A stretch of 64,000 bases of DNA from Flavobacterium caeni (GCF_900101895.1 NZ_FMVF01000011.1:54329-118328), one strand, 5' to 3'; shown: positions 8,590 through 18,120, counted from the stretch's first letter. Numbers and translations are program-made. Notes: generated from the letters alone by a model not told the origin.

Positions 8590-9833
8590 CACAACACCAC
8601 CTTAAACGTTGTCCCTTTGCCGGGCGTACTATCGACTTCGATCGAACCGCCCAGCGCATCCACATGGTTCTTGCTCATGAACAACCCCAGCCCTACCGCG
8701 TCTGGGTGCGCATGGAAAGTCTTGTACATCCCGAAGATTTTGTTGCGGTTGCGCACCATGTCTATCCCGAGCCCGTTGTCCTTGACCAAAATCTCGGTCT
8801 TCCCTTTTATTTTCTTGGCCGAAATGTCGATCTGCGGTGCGCGGTCGGGCGAACGGTACTTGATGGCATTGGTCAGGAGGTTGAACATAATGCTTTCGAA
8901 ATAAGACGGGATGGTCTTGAGGGTCATCTCAGGCGGGACGCTGATGTTGATGGTCGCGTGTTCTTTTTTGATGATGCCGTTGACGCCCAAAAGCGTTTTC
9001 TCCAGCGCCGATTTGAGGTTGAGCCGCACCGTGCGCTCCTTGGAATCGAGTTGGATACTGATCGTCTCGTTCAAATAGTGGATCGTTTCGGACAGCTTGT
9101 TGCTGCTGTCGCGCAGGAGTTTGAGGTATTCCAGCTTTTCGTCGTATTGTTCGGTGTCGTCGATCAAATCCATCAGCATCGACATGTTGCTCGTGTTCGA
9201 GCGGATGTTGTGCGAGATGATGTAGGTGTAGTCGAGCAGTTTTTCGTTGAGTCTTTTCGATATGTTGTACAACCGTTCGGTCTCGCGCTGGGTTTCGCGG
9301 TGGCGGTTTTGTTCGAGCAGCAGCATCATCATGTCGGCGGCGGCGCGCGCAAAGGCCAGATCGGCTTCGGACCATCTTTGGGATACGCCGCACCGCTCGC
9401 AACACAAAACGCCTACGAGTTGGCCGTCTTCACGTATTGGCAAATCGAGCATGTCCGAAATACCGCGCGGAATCAAATAAACGTCGGTAAGCTCCTTGGT
9501 GAATTCGTTGGTACGGGCGTCGTTGGCCACGATCGCGATGCCCTCTTTGAGCGCGTTGAAATACACCGGGAGTTCGCTCGCCAACAAGTCTTTGTCGGTT
9601 GTATGCTTGGCGACCGACGCGTCAAAAAGGGTCTGGCAGACCAATTTGTTGCTCAAGATCTTCCAGTAACTGACGCGCGCCAAATCGAGCCCAAACGCCA
9701 CGGTCTCGGTAATGGCCTTGTGTATGTCTGCAACCGAACCATAGTCGTCCAGGGACGATTTGTAGAGCCTGGCCAGTAAATCGAAGTGTCGTTGCGTGAA
9801 CAAAAGGTCGTCGCTGATTTTACTCTTCTTCAT
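8589..9833 (-). CDS. GAF-domain histidine kinase
   Basis: 414 residues, soluble. Residues about 30-175 form a GAF-like sensor domain, then a charged coiled-coil, then the phospho-acceptor region with His208 in YIISHNIRSNTSN, and an HATPase_c domain with N box NLLTNAIKY, DNGLGID and GLGLFM. No membrane segment, so it should sense a cytosolic signal through GAF. Coupled to the response regulator downstream. A near-consensus TTCTTTTG box lies just upstream of the start on the minus strand (9844-9837). Confidence 0.93.
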   Translation of the reverse strand: MKKSKISDDLLFTQRHFDLLARLYKSSLDDYGSVADIHKAITETVAFGLDLARVSYWKILSNKLVCQTLFDASVAKHTTDKDLLASELPVYFNALKEGIAIVANDARTNEFTKELTDVYLIPRGISDMLDLPIREDGQLVGVLCCERCGVSQRWSEADLAFARAAADMMMLLLEQNRHRETQRETERLYNISKRLNEKLLDYTYIISHNIRSNTSNMSMLMDLIDDTEQYDEKLEYLKLLRDSSNKLSETIHYLNETISIQLDSKERTVRLNLKSALEKTLLGVNGIIKKEHATINISVPPEMTLKTIPSYFESIMFNLLTNAIKYRSPDRAPQIDISAKKIKGKTEILVKDNGLGIDMVRNRNKIFGMYKTFHAHPDAVGLGLFMSKNHVDALGGSIEVDSTPGKGTTFKVVL

Positions 9834-9968
9834 TGCAAAAGAATTAAGAGTTTAGAATTTTATCGGAAATTAACATTTTAAACCTAAAATACAATGAACA
9901 GATATGTTAATGTTGATAATTTAGAAACAATATTCTTAAAAATTAGAATTATTGTCACATTGACTATA

Positions 9969-9999
9969 TTTGTTATGAAAAATCTGTTGCGTACCTTTG
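9969..9999 (+). promoter_or_regulatory. promoter of the DEAD-box helicase gene
   Basis: TTTG at 9969-9972, a 19-bp spacer and TACCTTTG at 9992-9999, an exact consensus promoter. Transcription should begin about 10005, only some 10 bases before the ATG at 10015. This excludes the in-frame TTG at 9997, which lies inside the -7 box, as the start. Confidence 0.8.
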
Positions 10000-10014
10000 C
10001 CCAAAATCAAGCCG

Positions 10015-11358
10015 ATGACGTTCGAATCGTTCAACCTTCCCAAATCGCTGCAAAAAGCCGTAGACGCCCTGGGTTTCACCACGCCCACTCCCATCCAGCA
10101 AAGAGCATTTTCTGTGGTGATGTCGGGCCGCGACGTCATGGGCATCGCGCAAACCGGAACCGGAAAGACACTTGCCTACCTGCTCCCGCTGTTCAAACAA
10201 TACAAGTTTACGCCCACCGAGACGCCCAAAATCGTCATCCTCGTACCCACGCGCGAATTGGTCGTGCAGGTGGTCGAAGAAGTCGAAAAACTGACGCAAT
10301 TCATGTCGGTACGTACGCTCGGTATCTATGGAGGGGTCAACATCAATACGCAAAAGACCGCCGTTTACCAAGGTATCGACGTGTTGGTCGGGACGCCGGG
10401 TCGCGTGATGGACCTTGCGCTTGACAATGTGATCCGGTTTGACGAAACGCAAAAGCTCGTCATCGATGAATTCGACGAAATCCTCAACCTAGGATTTCGC
10501 CCGCAGGTCACGTCGATCCTTGCGATGATGCGCGCCAAGCGCCAAAACATCTTGTTTTCGGCCACGATGACCGACGAAGTCGATGAAATGCTCGAAGACT
10601 ACTTCGATTTCCCCGAAGAGGTTTCGCTTGCGCCATCGGGCACGCCGCTCGAGCAAATCGAACAATGGAGTTATCAGGTCCCGAATTTCAACACCAAGAT
10701 CAACCTGCTCAAACACCTGCTCGAAACCGACGAAAGCATCGAGCGCATCCTGGTTTTCGTCAACAACAAGAAAATAGCCGACATGCTCCACGAGCGTATC
10801 GACGCCGATTTTCCCGAACAGTTTGGCGTGATCCACTCGAACAAATCGCAAAATTACCGCCTCAACACCATGGCGACGTTCCAACGCGGCGCGTTGCGCG
10901 GCATCATCACGACCGACATCATGGCGCGCGGACTCGACATTTCGAACATCTCGCACGTGGTGAATTTTGAGATGCCCGAAACACCCGAGCAGTACATTCA
11001 CCGCATCGGACGTACCGGGCGCGCCGACGCTACCGGGACCGCCATCAGCTTTGTCACGCCGCGCGAAGAAGACCTAAAGATCGAGAGCGAAATGCTCATG
11101 GACCGCGAGATCGACATTTTGCCGCTTCCCGAAACGATCGAAATCTCGACGTTGCTCATCGGCCCCGAAAAAGAAAAGGAAAAAGTCAAGTTTTTGATGA
11201 AAAAGCCCAAGATAAGCGAATCGGGGGCATTCCACGAAAAGTCGGCCAAGAACAAAAAAGTCAACCTGGGTGGTCCGGGCAAAACCAAGAAAAAGACCGG
11301 ATCGGTCAACCGGAACCTGTTGCGCGAGCAAAACAAAAAGCGCAACAAAAAGAAATAA
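10015..11358 (+). CDS. DEAD-box RNA helicase, RhlE-like, with DEFD motif II
   Basis: 447 residues. Q motif FESFNLPKSLQKA, Walker A AQTGTGKT, motif Ia PTRELV, motif III SAT and motif VI HRIGRTGR are all seen. Motif II reads DEFD rather than DEAD (VIDEFDEILNLGF); the Asp-Glu pair for Mg-ATP is kept. The C-terminal 60 residues are strongly basic with many Lys and Asn, a typical RNA-binding tail. It probably acts in ribosome assembly or RNA turnover. Monocistronic with a very short leader. Confidence 0.92.
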   Translation: MTFESFNLPKSLQKAVDALGFTTPTPIQQRAFSVVMSGRDVMGIAQTGTGKTLAYLLPLFKQYKFTPTETPKIVILVPTRELVVQVVEEVEKLTQFMSVRTLGIYGGVNINTQKTAVYQGIDVLVGTPGRVMDLALDNVIRFDETQKLVIDEFDEILNLGFRPQVTSILAMMRAKRQNILFSATMTDEVDEMLEDYFDFPEEVSLAPSGTPLEQIEQWSYQVPNFNTKINLLKHLLETDESIERILVFVNNKKIADMLHERIDADFPEQFGVIHSNKSQNYRLNTMATFQRGALRGIITTDIMARGLDISNISHVVNFEMPETPEQYIHRIGRTGRADATGTAISFVTPREEDLKIESEMLMDREIDILPLPETIEISTLLIGPEKEKEKVKFLMKKPKISESGAFHEKSAKNKKVNLGGPGKTKKKTGSVNRNLLREQNKKRNKKK

Positions 11359-11366
11359 CCACGCTG

Positions 11367-12470
11367 TTACGGTGCGAATACCAAGCAAACCGGCGCGCAC
11401 AATTCAAGTTTTTTACCCGTGTTTTTGAGCAGTCCCGTGGCCTGGTCGCGTTCAAAGACGATGATATCGTTCGAATATTGGTGCGCCACAAGCACGTATT
11501 TTCCCGTCGGGTCGATTGCAAAATTGCGCGGTCCCTTGCCCCCTGACGGCAAGGTTTGTTGGTGCGCGAGTTTGCCTCTGGCATCTACCGAAAATACCGA
11601 AATCGTGTTGGCATCGCCGCGGTTGGTCGCATACAAAAACTTACCGTCTGCCGACAAATGCAGGTCGGCCGCCGACGTCGACCCCGAAAAACCGGCCGGC
11701 ACCACCGACGTTTCCTGGATGCGCCGCAGCGTACCATTTTTGTAATTGAACACCGTCAAGGCACCGTCGAGTTCATGCAACAGGTACACATGCAATCCGT
11801 TGGGAGAAAAAGCCAAATGACGCGGGCCGCCACCCGTTTTGGTAGGGACGGTATCCTTAAGCCGCAGCGGGCTGTTGGCATCGGCTGCGTAATCGTAAAC
11901 ATACAACCTGTCGGTACCCAAATCGTTGGCCAGCACAAACTTTTTGTCGGGCGAAAAATGCACCATGTGTACGTGCGGGCTCTCCTGCCGTTGCGCATTG
12001 ACGCTATGCCCTTCGTGTTGGATCACTTGTTTGGCGTCGGTCAAACTGCCGCCCGACTGCTTGCCGAATACGGCAATGTTCCCGCCCGAATAGTTGGCCG
12101 CGATGACGTTCTTTTCGTCGTTGATGATGTGGCACGGATCGGCACCCATCGCAGGTTTGGCGTTTCGAAAATCGATTTTCCCCGTTGCGGCATTCCAGTC
12201 AAAACTGCTCACCTGGCTGTTGGCGCCATTTTCGTTGACGCTGTAGATGGTTTTCCCATCGGGTGAAACGGTCAGGTAGCTGGGGTTTTGGACATTCTTT
12301 GACGACGACTTGAACAAAAACGCGCCCGTCTCGGCATCGAATTCATAGGCGTAAATGCCCGCGCTTTCGCAGCTATTGGTATAGGTTCCGATGAGCAGCG
12401 GATACTTTTTTTGGGCGATGCCCGTTGCCGACACCAGGACGACAGCGAGCGAAATCAGTATTTTTTTCAT
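11367..12470 (-). CDS. secreted lactonase-like seven-bladed beta-propeller (YbhE family)
   Basis: 367 residues. N-terminal signal peptide MKKILISLAVVLVSATGIAQ predicts export. The rest shows repeated propeller strands of the form SPDGKxxY (SPDGKTIYSVNE, SPDKKFVLANDLG, SADGKFLYATNRG, DPTGKYVLVAHQY). This matches the lactonase family PF10282 that includes 6-phosphogluconolactonase YbhE. The exported location argues against a pentose-phosphate role; the substrate is unknown. The ATG at 12470 is chosen because it begins the signal peptide. Convergent with the helicase gene, 8 bp apart. Confidence 0.88.
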   Translation of the reverse strand: MKKILISLAVVLVSATGIAQKKYPLLIGTYTNSCESAGIYAYEFDAETGAFLFKSSSKNVQNPSYLTVSPDGKTIYSVNENGANSQVSSFDWNAATGKIDFRNAKPAMGADPCHIINDEKNVIAANYSGGNIAVFGKQSGGSLTDAKQVIQHEGHSVNAQRQESPHVHMVHFSPDKKFVLANDLGTDRLYVYDYAADANSPLRLKDTVPTKTGGGPRHLAFSPNGLHVYLLHELDGALTVFNYKNGTLRRIQETSVVPAGFSGSTSAADLHLSADGKFLYATNRGDANTISVFSVDARGKLAHQQTLPSGGKGPRNFAIDPTGKYVLVAHQYSNDIIVFERDQATGLLKNTGKKLELCAPVCLVFAP

Positions 12471-12551
12471 GGGTACAGGACAATGGTCGTAAAAGTACGT
12501 TTTTCGCGATTTAAAATAAAATGCCGTGGCATCCGAAAGAGAAAAATGTTG

Positions 12552-12559
12552 TATTTTTG
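12552..12559 (+). promoter_or_regulatory. -7 box TATTTTTG before the BatA-domain gene
   Basis: Exact match to TAnnTTTG, 52 bp before the start codon at 12612; the -33 box is not clear. It would drive the four-gene overlapping run 12612-16763. Confidence 0.4.
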
Positions 12560-12611
12560 ACCGAAATCCGATGCGCCCATCCGACGTCACCTCGGATCAA
12601 ATTTAACCAGC

Positions 12612-14546
12612 ATGCAGTTCAAACACCCGGAAATCCTTTACTTTCTTTTTCTGCTGGTCATTCCTATTTTGGTGCATCTGTTCCAGTTGCGCCGTTTCAA
12701 GAAAGAATATTTCACCAACGTGCGGCTGCTCAAGGAACTGTCGATCCAAACACGCAAGAGTTCACAACTCAAAAAATACCTCTTGCTGGCCACGCGTTTG
12801 CTTTTGCTGGCCTGCGCGATTTTTGCGTTCGCCCAACCATTTTTCAAGGCCAAGGACAGCAAAGGCGCCACCAATGAGCTGTTCATCATACTCGACAATT
12901 CGTTCAGCATGCAGGCCAAAGGACAAAAAGGCGAATTGATGCGCCGTGCCGTGCAGGATTTGCTCGAAAGCGCGCCCGAAAATACACAATTTTCGTTGTT
13001 GACCAACGGCGATAATTTCTGGAATACCGACATCAAATCGATCCAAAAGGAACTGCAAAATCTTCCTTACAGCGCCGCCCCGTTTGTGTTGGAGCAACAG
13101 CTGGCCAAGATCAAATCGCGGCCGTCGGTTTTTGACAAAGATGTGGTCGTGATCACCGATGCGGTAGGGTTGCAACCCACACACCTCAAAGGACTCCATC
13201 CCGAAGCCACCTACTTTATCGTACCCAAGGCCGAGCAACGCAACAACGTATCGGTAGACAGCGTGTACATCAAGGAATCGAGCGACGATTTTTACAACAT
13301 CGGTATCGATTTGAAGGCTTATGGCGACGATTTCAAGGAGGTGCCGATTGCGCTGTACAACCAAAACAAGCTGATAGCCAAGACTTTGGTTGATTTCGAC
13401 AGCAAGCAGGCATCGGTGGGGTTCATGATCCCCAAGGCCGATTTTCACGGTTTTGTACAGGTGACCGACAACGGGCTCGAATACGACAACAAGCTGTATT
13501 TCAGCATTTCGAAGCCGCAAAAAACCAATGTGCTGGTGGTGGGCGAACCCGAGAAAAATGTGTTCCTCTCGCGTATCTACACCAGCGATGAGTTCAATTA
13601 CCAGAGCTTTACGAGCGGCGCGCTCGACTACAACCTGCTCGAAAAGCAAGATGCCGTGGTGCTCAACGAACTGCGCGAGATCCCGCAGGCCTTGCAAACG
13701 ACGCTCAAATCGTTTGTCGAGAAAGGCGGCAATGTGGTGGTGATTCCTGCGGCCGATGCGGCACCGGCCAACCTCAATGCCTTTTTGTCGGCGTTTGGAA
13801 AAATACAGTTCGGCGCGTTGCAGCAGACGACCAAGTTGGTGACCAAGATCAATTTCAACCATCCGTTGTTTGCGGGCGTATTCGAGAAAAAAATCGACAA
13901 TTTCCAATACCCGCAAACCAAGAGCGCTTTTTCGGTTACCGTGGGTGCGCCCGCCGCGTTGTCCTTCGAAGACCAATCGGCGTTTGTGACGGCGCTGCAA
14001 AATCCGATGTCATCGGTATATGTGCTGACCGCGCCGATCAACAAAGACAATTCGAACTTCCAGAACGCACCGCTTATTGTCCCTACGTTTTACAACATGG
14101 CCAAAAGCAACGCCAAGACGGGTGTAAACGCGACGATTATAGGCGACAACCTTCCGTTCTTGGTGAACGCCACACTCGGTAAGGACGAGATCTTATCGGT
14201 GGGGAATACATTTGAACTGGGCGAAAAATTCATCCCTGTACAGCAAATCCTCAACGACAAAGTACGGTTGAATTTTAACGACCATCCGCAACAAGCGGGC
14301 AACTACAGCGTATACAAAGGCAACGAAACGCAGGCCGAAATCAGTTTCAATTACCCGCGCACCGAATCAAACCTTATGCAAACCCAAGCCGAGGCGCTAT
14401 CGGACTTTAAAACCGCCGACAGCCTCGACACCGTGTTCACGCAATTGCAAACCGACCGCACCGACAACCAACTATGGAAATGGTTTGTTATTTTTGCACT
14501 GTTGTTCCTCGCAACCGAAATACTGATCCAAAAATTCGTACCATGA
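12612..14546 (+). CDS. BatA-domain membrane protein (VWA-like)
   Basis: 644 residues. The N-terminus PEILYFLFLLVIPILVHLFQLRRFKK is the BatA N-terminal membrane motif (PF07584), followed by a second helix about residues 56-76, a von Willebrand A-like segment with the MIDAS start LFIILDNSFSMQ, a long exported beta-rich part and a final membrane helix near the C-terminus. Proteins of this architecture are common in Bacteroidota, with an unknown role in the envelope; a chaperone-like role with MoxR ATPases is inferred for relatives. Its stop overlaps the next start by 4 bp (ATGA), so it is the first gene of a coupled operon. Confidence 0.88.
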   Translation: MQFKHPEILYFLFLLVIPILVHLFQLRRFKKEYFTNVRLLKELSIQTRKSSQLKKYLLLATRLLLLACAIFAFAQPFFKAKDSKGATNELFIILDNSFSMQAKGQKGELMRRAVQDLLESAPENTQFSLLTNGDNFWNTDIKSIQKELQNLPYSAAPFVLEQQLAKIKSRPSVFDKDVVVITDAVGLQPTHLKGLHPEATYFIVPKAEQRNNVSVDSVYIKESSDDFYNIGIDLKAYGDDFKEVPIALYNQNKLIAKTLVDFDSKQASVGFMIPKADFHGFVQVTDNGLEYDNKLYFSISKPQKTNVLVVGEPEKNVFLSRIYTSDEFNYQSFTSGALDYNLLEKQDAVVLNELREIPQALQTTLKSFVEKGGNVVVIPAADAAPANLNAFLSAFGKIQFGALQQTTKLVTKINFNHPLFAGVFEKKIDNFQYPQTKSAFSVTVGAPAALSFEDQSAFVTALQNPMSSVYVLTAPINKDNSNFQNAPLIVPTFYNMAKSNAKTGVNATIIGDNLPFLVNATLGKDEILSVGNTFELGEKFIPVQQILNDKVRLNFNDHPQQAGNYSVYKGNETQAEISFNYPRTESNLMQTQAEALSDFKTADSLDTVFTQLQTDRTDNQLWKWFVIFALLFLATEILIQKFVP

Positions 14547-15796
14547 ATCTCATCATAAGAGCAGCACAAATCGTCGACCCGAGCAGCGCCCACCACGGCA
14601 AGGTTGTCGATGTGTTGATCCAGGATGGTGTCATCGTTAAGATGGGCGCCAAATTGCAAAACCCGAACAAATTCGAGGAAATCAAACGAGACAACCTGCA
14701 CCTCTCGCAGGGCTGGTTCGACAGCAGCGTATCGCTCGGCGAACCGGGGTTTGAAGACCGCGAAACCATAACCCGCGGGCTGCACGTGGCGGCCAAAAGC
14801 GGTTTTACGGGTATCGCCTTGCAACCCAACTCGCTACCGGTCATCGACAACCAGTCGCAGGTGCATTTCGTGCAATCGAAAGCCAAAGGGATGGCGACGG
14901 CGCTGTATCCGATAGGGGCACTCACCAAAAATTCCGAGGGCAAGGACCTGGCCGAAATGTACGACATGAAAAACGCAGGCGCGGTGGCCTTTGGCGACTA
15001 CAACAAAAACCTCGAGAACGCCAACCTGCTCAAGATCGCATTGCAGTATGCGCAGGATTTTGACGGATTGGTCATCGCCTACGCGCAAGATTCGAACATC
15101 AAGGGCGCGGGCGTTGCCAACGAAGGCACCGTCTCGACAAGGCTCGGACTCAAGGCCATACCCAATTTGGCCGAGGAGTTGGTCGTTGCGCGCAACCTGT
15201 TCCTGCTCGAATATACGGGCGGAAAAATGCACATCCCGACCATCTCTACGGCCAAATCGGCGCAACTCATCAAGGAAGCCAAAGCAAAAGGATTGCAGGT
15301 CACCTGCAGCGTTTCGGTGCATCATTTGGTGCTGACCGATGAAAAACTCGACGGATTCGACACGCGCTACAAAGTCACGCCGCCGTTGCGTACCGAAGCC
15401 GACCGAAAGGCGCTACTGAAAGGTGTCAAGGACGGTACCATCGACATGATCACAAGCGACCACAACCCGATCGATATCGAACACAAGAAAATGGAATTCG
15501 ATTTGGCCAAAAACGGCACTATAGGTCTCGAGAGCACATTCGGCGCTTTGATGACGGTGCTCCCGTTGGAAACCGTGGTCGAGAAACTGACCGCGGGACG
15601 CGCGGTTTTTGGCATCGGGACAACATCGGTCCAAGAAGGGCAAACCGCCAACTTCACCCTGTTCAACCCTGAAGGTTCGTGGACATTTGCCAAAGAACAC
15701 ATCGGCTCGAAATCTAAAAATTCGGCGTTCCTTGGCGTAAAAATGAAAGGCGAAGTGTACGGCGTGTACCACCAACAAAAATTGGTACTGCGATGA
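14543..15796 (+). CDS. dihydroorotase-like amidohydrolase without the HxH metal motif
   Basis: 417 residues of the amidohydrolase superfamily, closest by layout to class I dihydroorotase of pyrimidine synthesis. The expected metal-binding DxHxHxREPG reads DSSVSLGEPG here, so both His ligands are absent, while the late Asp motif survives as TSDHNP. Flavobacterial copies that I recall look the same and are annotated dihydroorotase. It may be an inactive scaffold like the pseudo-dihydroorotases that support aspartate transcarbamoylase, or have another role. Overlaps its neighbours by 4 bp on both sides. Confidence 0.8.
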   Translation: MNLIIRAAQIVDPSSAHHGKVVDVLIQDGVIVKMGAKLQNPNKFEEIKRDNLHLSQGWFDSSVSLGEPGFEDRETITRGLHVAAKSGFTGIALQPNSLPVIDNQSQVHFVQSKAKGMATALYPIGALTKNSEGKDLAEMYDMKNAGAVAFGDYNKNLENANLLKIALQYAQDFDGLVIAYAQDSNIKGAGVANEGTVSTRLGLKAIPNLAEELVVARNLFLLEYTGGKMHIPTISTAKSAQLIKEAKAKGLQVTCSVSVHHLVLTDEKLDGFDTRYKVTPPLRTEADRKALLKGVKDGTIDMITSDHNPIDIEHKKMEFDLAKNGTIGLESTFGALMTVLPLETVVEKLTAGRAVFGIGTTSVQEGQTANFTLFNPEGSWTFAKEHIGSKSKNSAFLGVKMKGEVYGVYHQQKLVLR

Positions 15797-16119
15797 ACGA
15801 CGCTATCGAAAAGGGCAAAACCGCGGCCATCACCAGTTACATCCTGATTGTTGGCTGTTTGATCGCGATGTCGATGAACAGCGACGAAAAAAACGCGTTC
15901 GCATCGTTCCACATCCGGCAGGCGGCCGGGTTGTCGATCATGTTTATTTCACTGGGGCTGATCGTGAGCAATTTTGGCATCCCCGAAGCCACAATCGCGC
16001 TGTGGATCTTTATGTCGGTACTGTGGACCTATGGTATTTTTACCGCCGCCACCGGCAAAACCACACCCATCCCGCTTGTAGGCGGACTGTTCCAAAAACT
16101 CTTAAAAACCATAGGTTAA
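15793..16119 (+). CDS. small membrane protein, DUF4870-like
   Basis: 108 residues with three hydrophobic segments (about 12-27, 45-63, 68-86). The FHIRQAAGLSI motif between helices 1 and 2 is typical of DUF4870/Tic20-like small membrane proteins. Starts inside the ATGA overlap with the dihydroorotase-like gene and its TAA shares a base with the esterase ATG (TAATG), so translation of the whole run is coupled. Function unknown. Confidence 0.8.
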   Translation: MNDAIEKGKTAAITSYILIVGCLIAMSMNSDEKNAFASFHIRQAAGLSIMFISLGLIVSNFGIPEATIALWIFMSVLWTYGIFTAATGKTTPIPLVGGLFQKLLKTIG

Positions 16120-16763
16120 TGGCCTCGTTACACTATTTGATCCGCGAACCCAAAGTAAAACGCGAGAAAAACCCGTTGCTGCTCTTGCTTCACGGCTATG
16201 GCAGCAATGAAGAAGATTTGTTCTCATTCGCTACAGAATTGCCCGATGAATATTACGTGGTTTCGGCGCGCGCACCGCATGATTTGATGTACGGGAGCTA
16301 TGCGTGGTATGCGATTAATTTTGACGCCGACGAGAACAAGTTTTCAGACATCGATCAGGCGATCGAATCGCGCGAACTGATTGCCGGGTTCATTGGCGAA
16401 CTCATCGATTTGTTTCCCATCGACCCGGGCCAGGTCACGCTCATCGGATTCAGCCAAGGGTCGATCCTGAGCTATGCCGTTGCGCTGTCTTACCCAGAAA
16501 AAATCAAACAAGTGGTTGCGCTCAGCGGCTACATCCACGGCGGGATGGCCGTCGAGGATTTCATGGAAAACGATTTTTCGAATTTGCGGATTTTTGCCTC
16601 GCACGGCAGCGTAGATCAGGTGATTCCCGTAGATTGGGCGCGCAAGACCAAACCGTTTCTGGACAGCTTGGGCATCGAAAACAGCTACAAGGAATACCCC
16701 GTGGGGCACGGTGTGGCGCCACAAAACTTCTACGATTTCCGCAACTGGCTTTTACCCAATTAA
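16119..16763 (+). CDS. alpha/beta hydrolase, phospholipase/carboxylesterase family
   Basis: 214 residues, cytosolic. The oxyanion region LLLLHGYGSNEEDL near residue 25, nucleophile elbow GFSQGS, acid Asp in HGSVDQVIPV and catalytic His in YPVGHGVAPQ form a complete triad of the carboxylesterase 2 family (PF02230). Small acyl esters or thioesters are the likely substrates. Last gene of the coupled run; its stop overlaps the convergent gene by 4 bp. Confidence 0.92.
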   Translation: MASLHYLIREPKVKREKNPLLLLLHGYGSNEEDLFSFATELPDEYYVVSARAPHDLMYGSYAWYAINFDADENKFSDIDQAIESRELIAGFIGELIDLFPIDPGQVTLIGFSQGSILSYAVALSYPEKIKQVVALSGYIHGGMAVEDFMENDFSNLRIFASHGSVDQVIPVDWARKTKPFLDSLGIENSYKEYPVGHGVAPQNFYDFRNWLLPN

Positions 16764-17272
16764 TTCGTCGATTTTGGATACAGGAACGAATCGATGACCA
16801 CAAAATCGACCGATTCGTCTTCGTTGACGAAATACTTGAGCAACACCTCGCCCCAATATTCGCTGTCGCTGTAATCGGCAATGACCCAACGGTGGTTGAT
16901 CACCTTGACTTTGTTGATGATGAATTTTTGCGCCCCGATCTGCTCCTGGCCCGTAAACGGATTCCCTTTTGGGTTCTGGTTCAAATCGAGTAATTTCTCT
17001 GTCACGTGCGGGATGAGTTTGTCGAACGGGATGTAACGCCCGTTGATGGCGCTGACTTCGAGGTAGTTTTGCGCGTTCTGGTTGTTCTCGAGCGAGAAAT
17101 AATTCGCTTCGTCTATGCGTTGCGAAACGGTTGCAATACTGTCGGTGAGGCGTTTGTTTTGCTTTTCGAGCCGCTCTTTTTCGAACGAACCAATTTTGGT
17201 GAAATAGGCATATGTAAACACGTTGATGAGCACCGCGAGGATGAACAAATAAAGGTACAGGGATCTTCTCAT
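16760..17272 (-). CDS. membrane-anchored protein of unknown function
   Basis: 170 residues. One N-terminal membrane helix (residues about 4-26), then a coiled-coil rich in Glu and Lys (about 29-55), then a mixed alpha/beta domain ending in VVIDSFLYPKS. The type II topology would put the domain in the periplasm. Its ATG overlaps the stop of the metallo-hydrolase gene upstream (ATGA), so the two are cotranscribed. No family recognised. Confidence 0.7.
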   Translation of the reverse strand: MRRSLYLYLFILAVLINVFTYAYFTKIGSFEKERLEKQNKRLTDSIATVSQRIDEANYFSLENNQNAQNYLEVSAINGRYIPFDKLIPHVTEKLLDLNQNPKGNPFTGQEQIGAQKFIINKVKVINHRWVIADYSDSEYWGEVLLKYFVNEDESVDFVVIDSFLYPKSTN

Positions 17273-18033
17273 ATCGTTATGGCTAAATTGTCGTAGGCCA
17301 CCAGCACATTTTCGGGCAACCGCTTCTCGATGTCGGCATGGAACCCAAAAGTATGGCTGATGTGCGTCAAATAGGCGCGCTCGGGCCGCACCAAAGTTAT
17401 GAAATCGAGCGCTTCCTGCAAATTGAAATGCGCATGGTGTTCTTCTTCGCGCAACGCATTGACCACCAACACCTTCAAACCTTTCAGCTTCTCGATCTCG
17501 GATACCTCGATGGTCTTGACATCGGTCAGGTACGCAAAATCGCCGATGCGGTAACCAAAAACCTGAAGATGCGCGTGCATCACATTGATGGGCGTCGCAA
17601 CCTGATCGCCCACGGCAAACGGTTGGTCGTTGCGCACTTCGATCGGGTCGACCGATGGCGCGCCCGGATACCGGTTCTCTTCTTCAAAAATATAATCGAA
17701 ACGACGCGCGAGGTTGTCAAGCACGCGCCGGTGTGCATAAATTGGCAACGGCCCTTGCCGGAAGTTGAACGGACGGATGTCGTCGAGCCCCGCCGTGTGG
17801 TCGGAATGTTCATGCGTGAACAGGATACCGTCTATGTGGGTGCATCCCGAGGTGAGCATCTGCTGGCGGAAATCGGGACCACAATCGATCACCAGCGAAT
17901 ACTTGTCCCACGAAATCCACACCGAAACGCGCAACCTTTTGTCGCGAGAATCGCTGCTGTGACACACCGGATGTTGACTCCCGATGACCGGAATGCCCTG
18001 TGATGTTCCCGTACCCAAAAAAACGACGCGCAC
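17269..18033 (-). CDS. metallo-beta-lactamase-fold hydrolase, PhnP-like
   Basis: 254 residues. N-terminus VVFLGTGTSQGIPVIGS, two cysteines after it (PVC..S), the metal motif FTHEHSDHTAGLDD (HxHxDH), HAH further on and DVK, and a terminal THISHTF place it in the PhnP/RNase Z-like group of phosphodiesterases that act on cyclic or nucleotide substrates. The start is GTG at 18033; no ATG is available that keeps the first strand. A TATTTTTG box on the minus strand (18056-18049) is its likely -7 element. Confidence 0.88.
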   Translation of the reverse strand: MRVVFLGTGTSQGIPVIGSQHPVCHSSDSRDKRLRVSVWISWDKYSLVIDCGPDFRQQMLTSGCTHIDGILFTHEHSDHTAGLDDIRPFNFRQGPLPIYAHRRVLDNLARRFDYIFEEENRYPGAPSVDPIEVRNDQPFAVGDQVATPINVMHAHLQVFGYRIGDFAYLTDVKTIEVSEIEKLKGLKVLVVNALREEEHHAHFNLQEALDFITLVRPERAYLTHISHTFGFHADIEKRLPENVLVAYDNLAITI

Positions 18034-18066
18034 CGTGTTATTTTTTTACAAAAATAGCAAGAAAAT

Positions 18067-18097
18067 CTTTCAATAAAGGGGCAATTTGCTAACTTTG
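18067..18097 (+). promoter_or_regulatory. promoter of the 486-residue unknown gene
   Basis: CTTT at 18067-18070, 19 bp, then TAACTTTG at 18090-18097, 23 bp before the ATG at 18121. Divergent from the metallo-hydrolase promoter at 18049-18056. Confidence 0.5.
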
Positions 18098-18120
18098 TCG
18101 TTATTCAGACCCAATTTGTA

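Noticed and set aside
9997..10014. TTG start six codons upstream for the DEAD-box helicase
   Set aside because: That codon is within the -7 promoter box and would not be transcribed.
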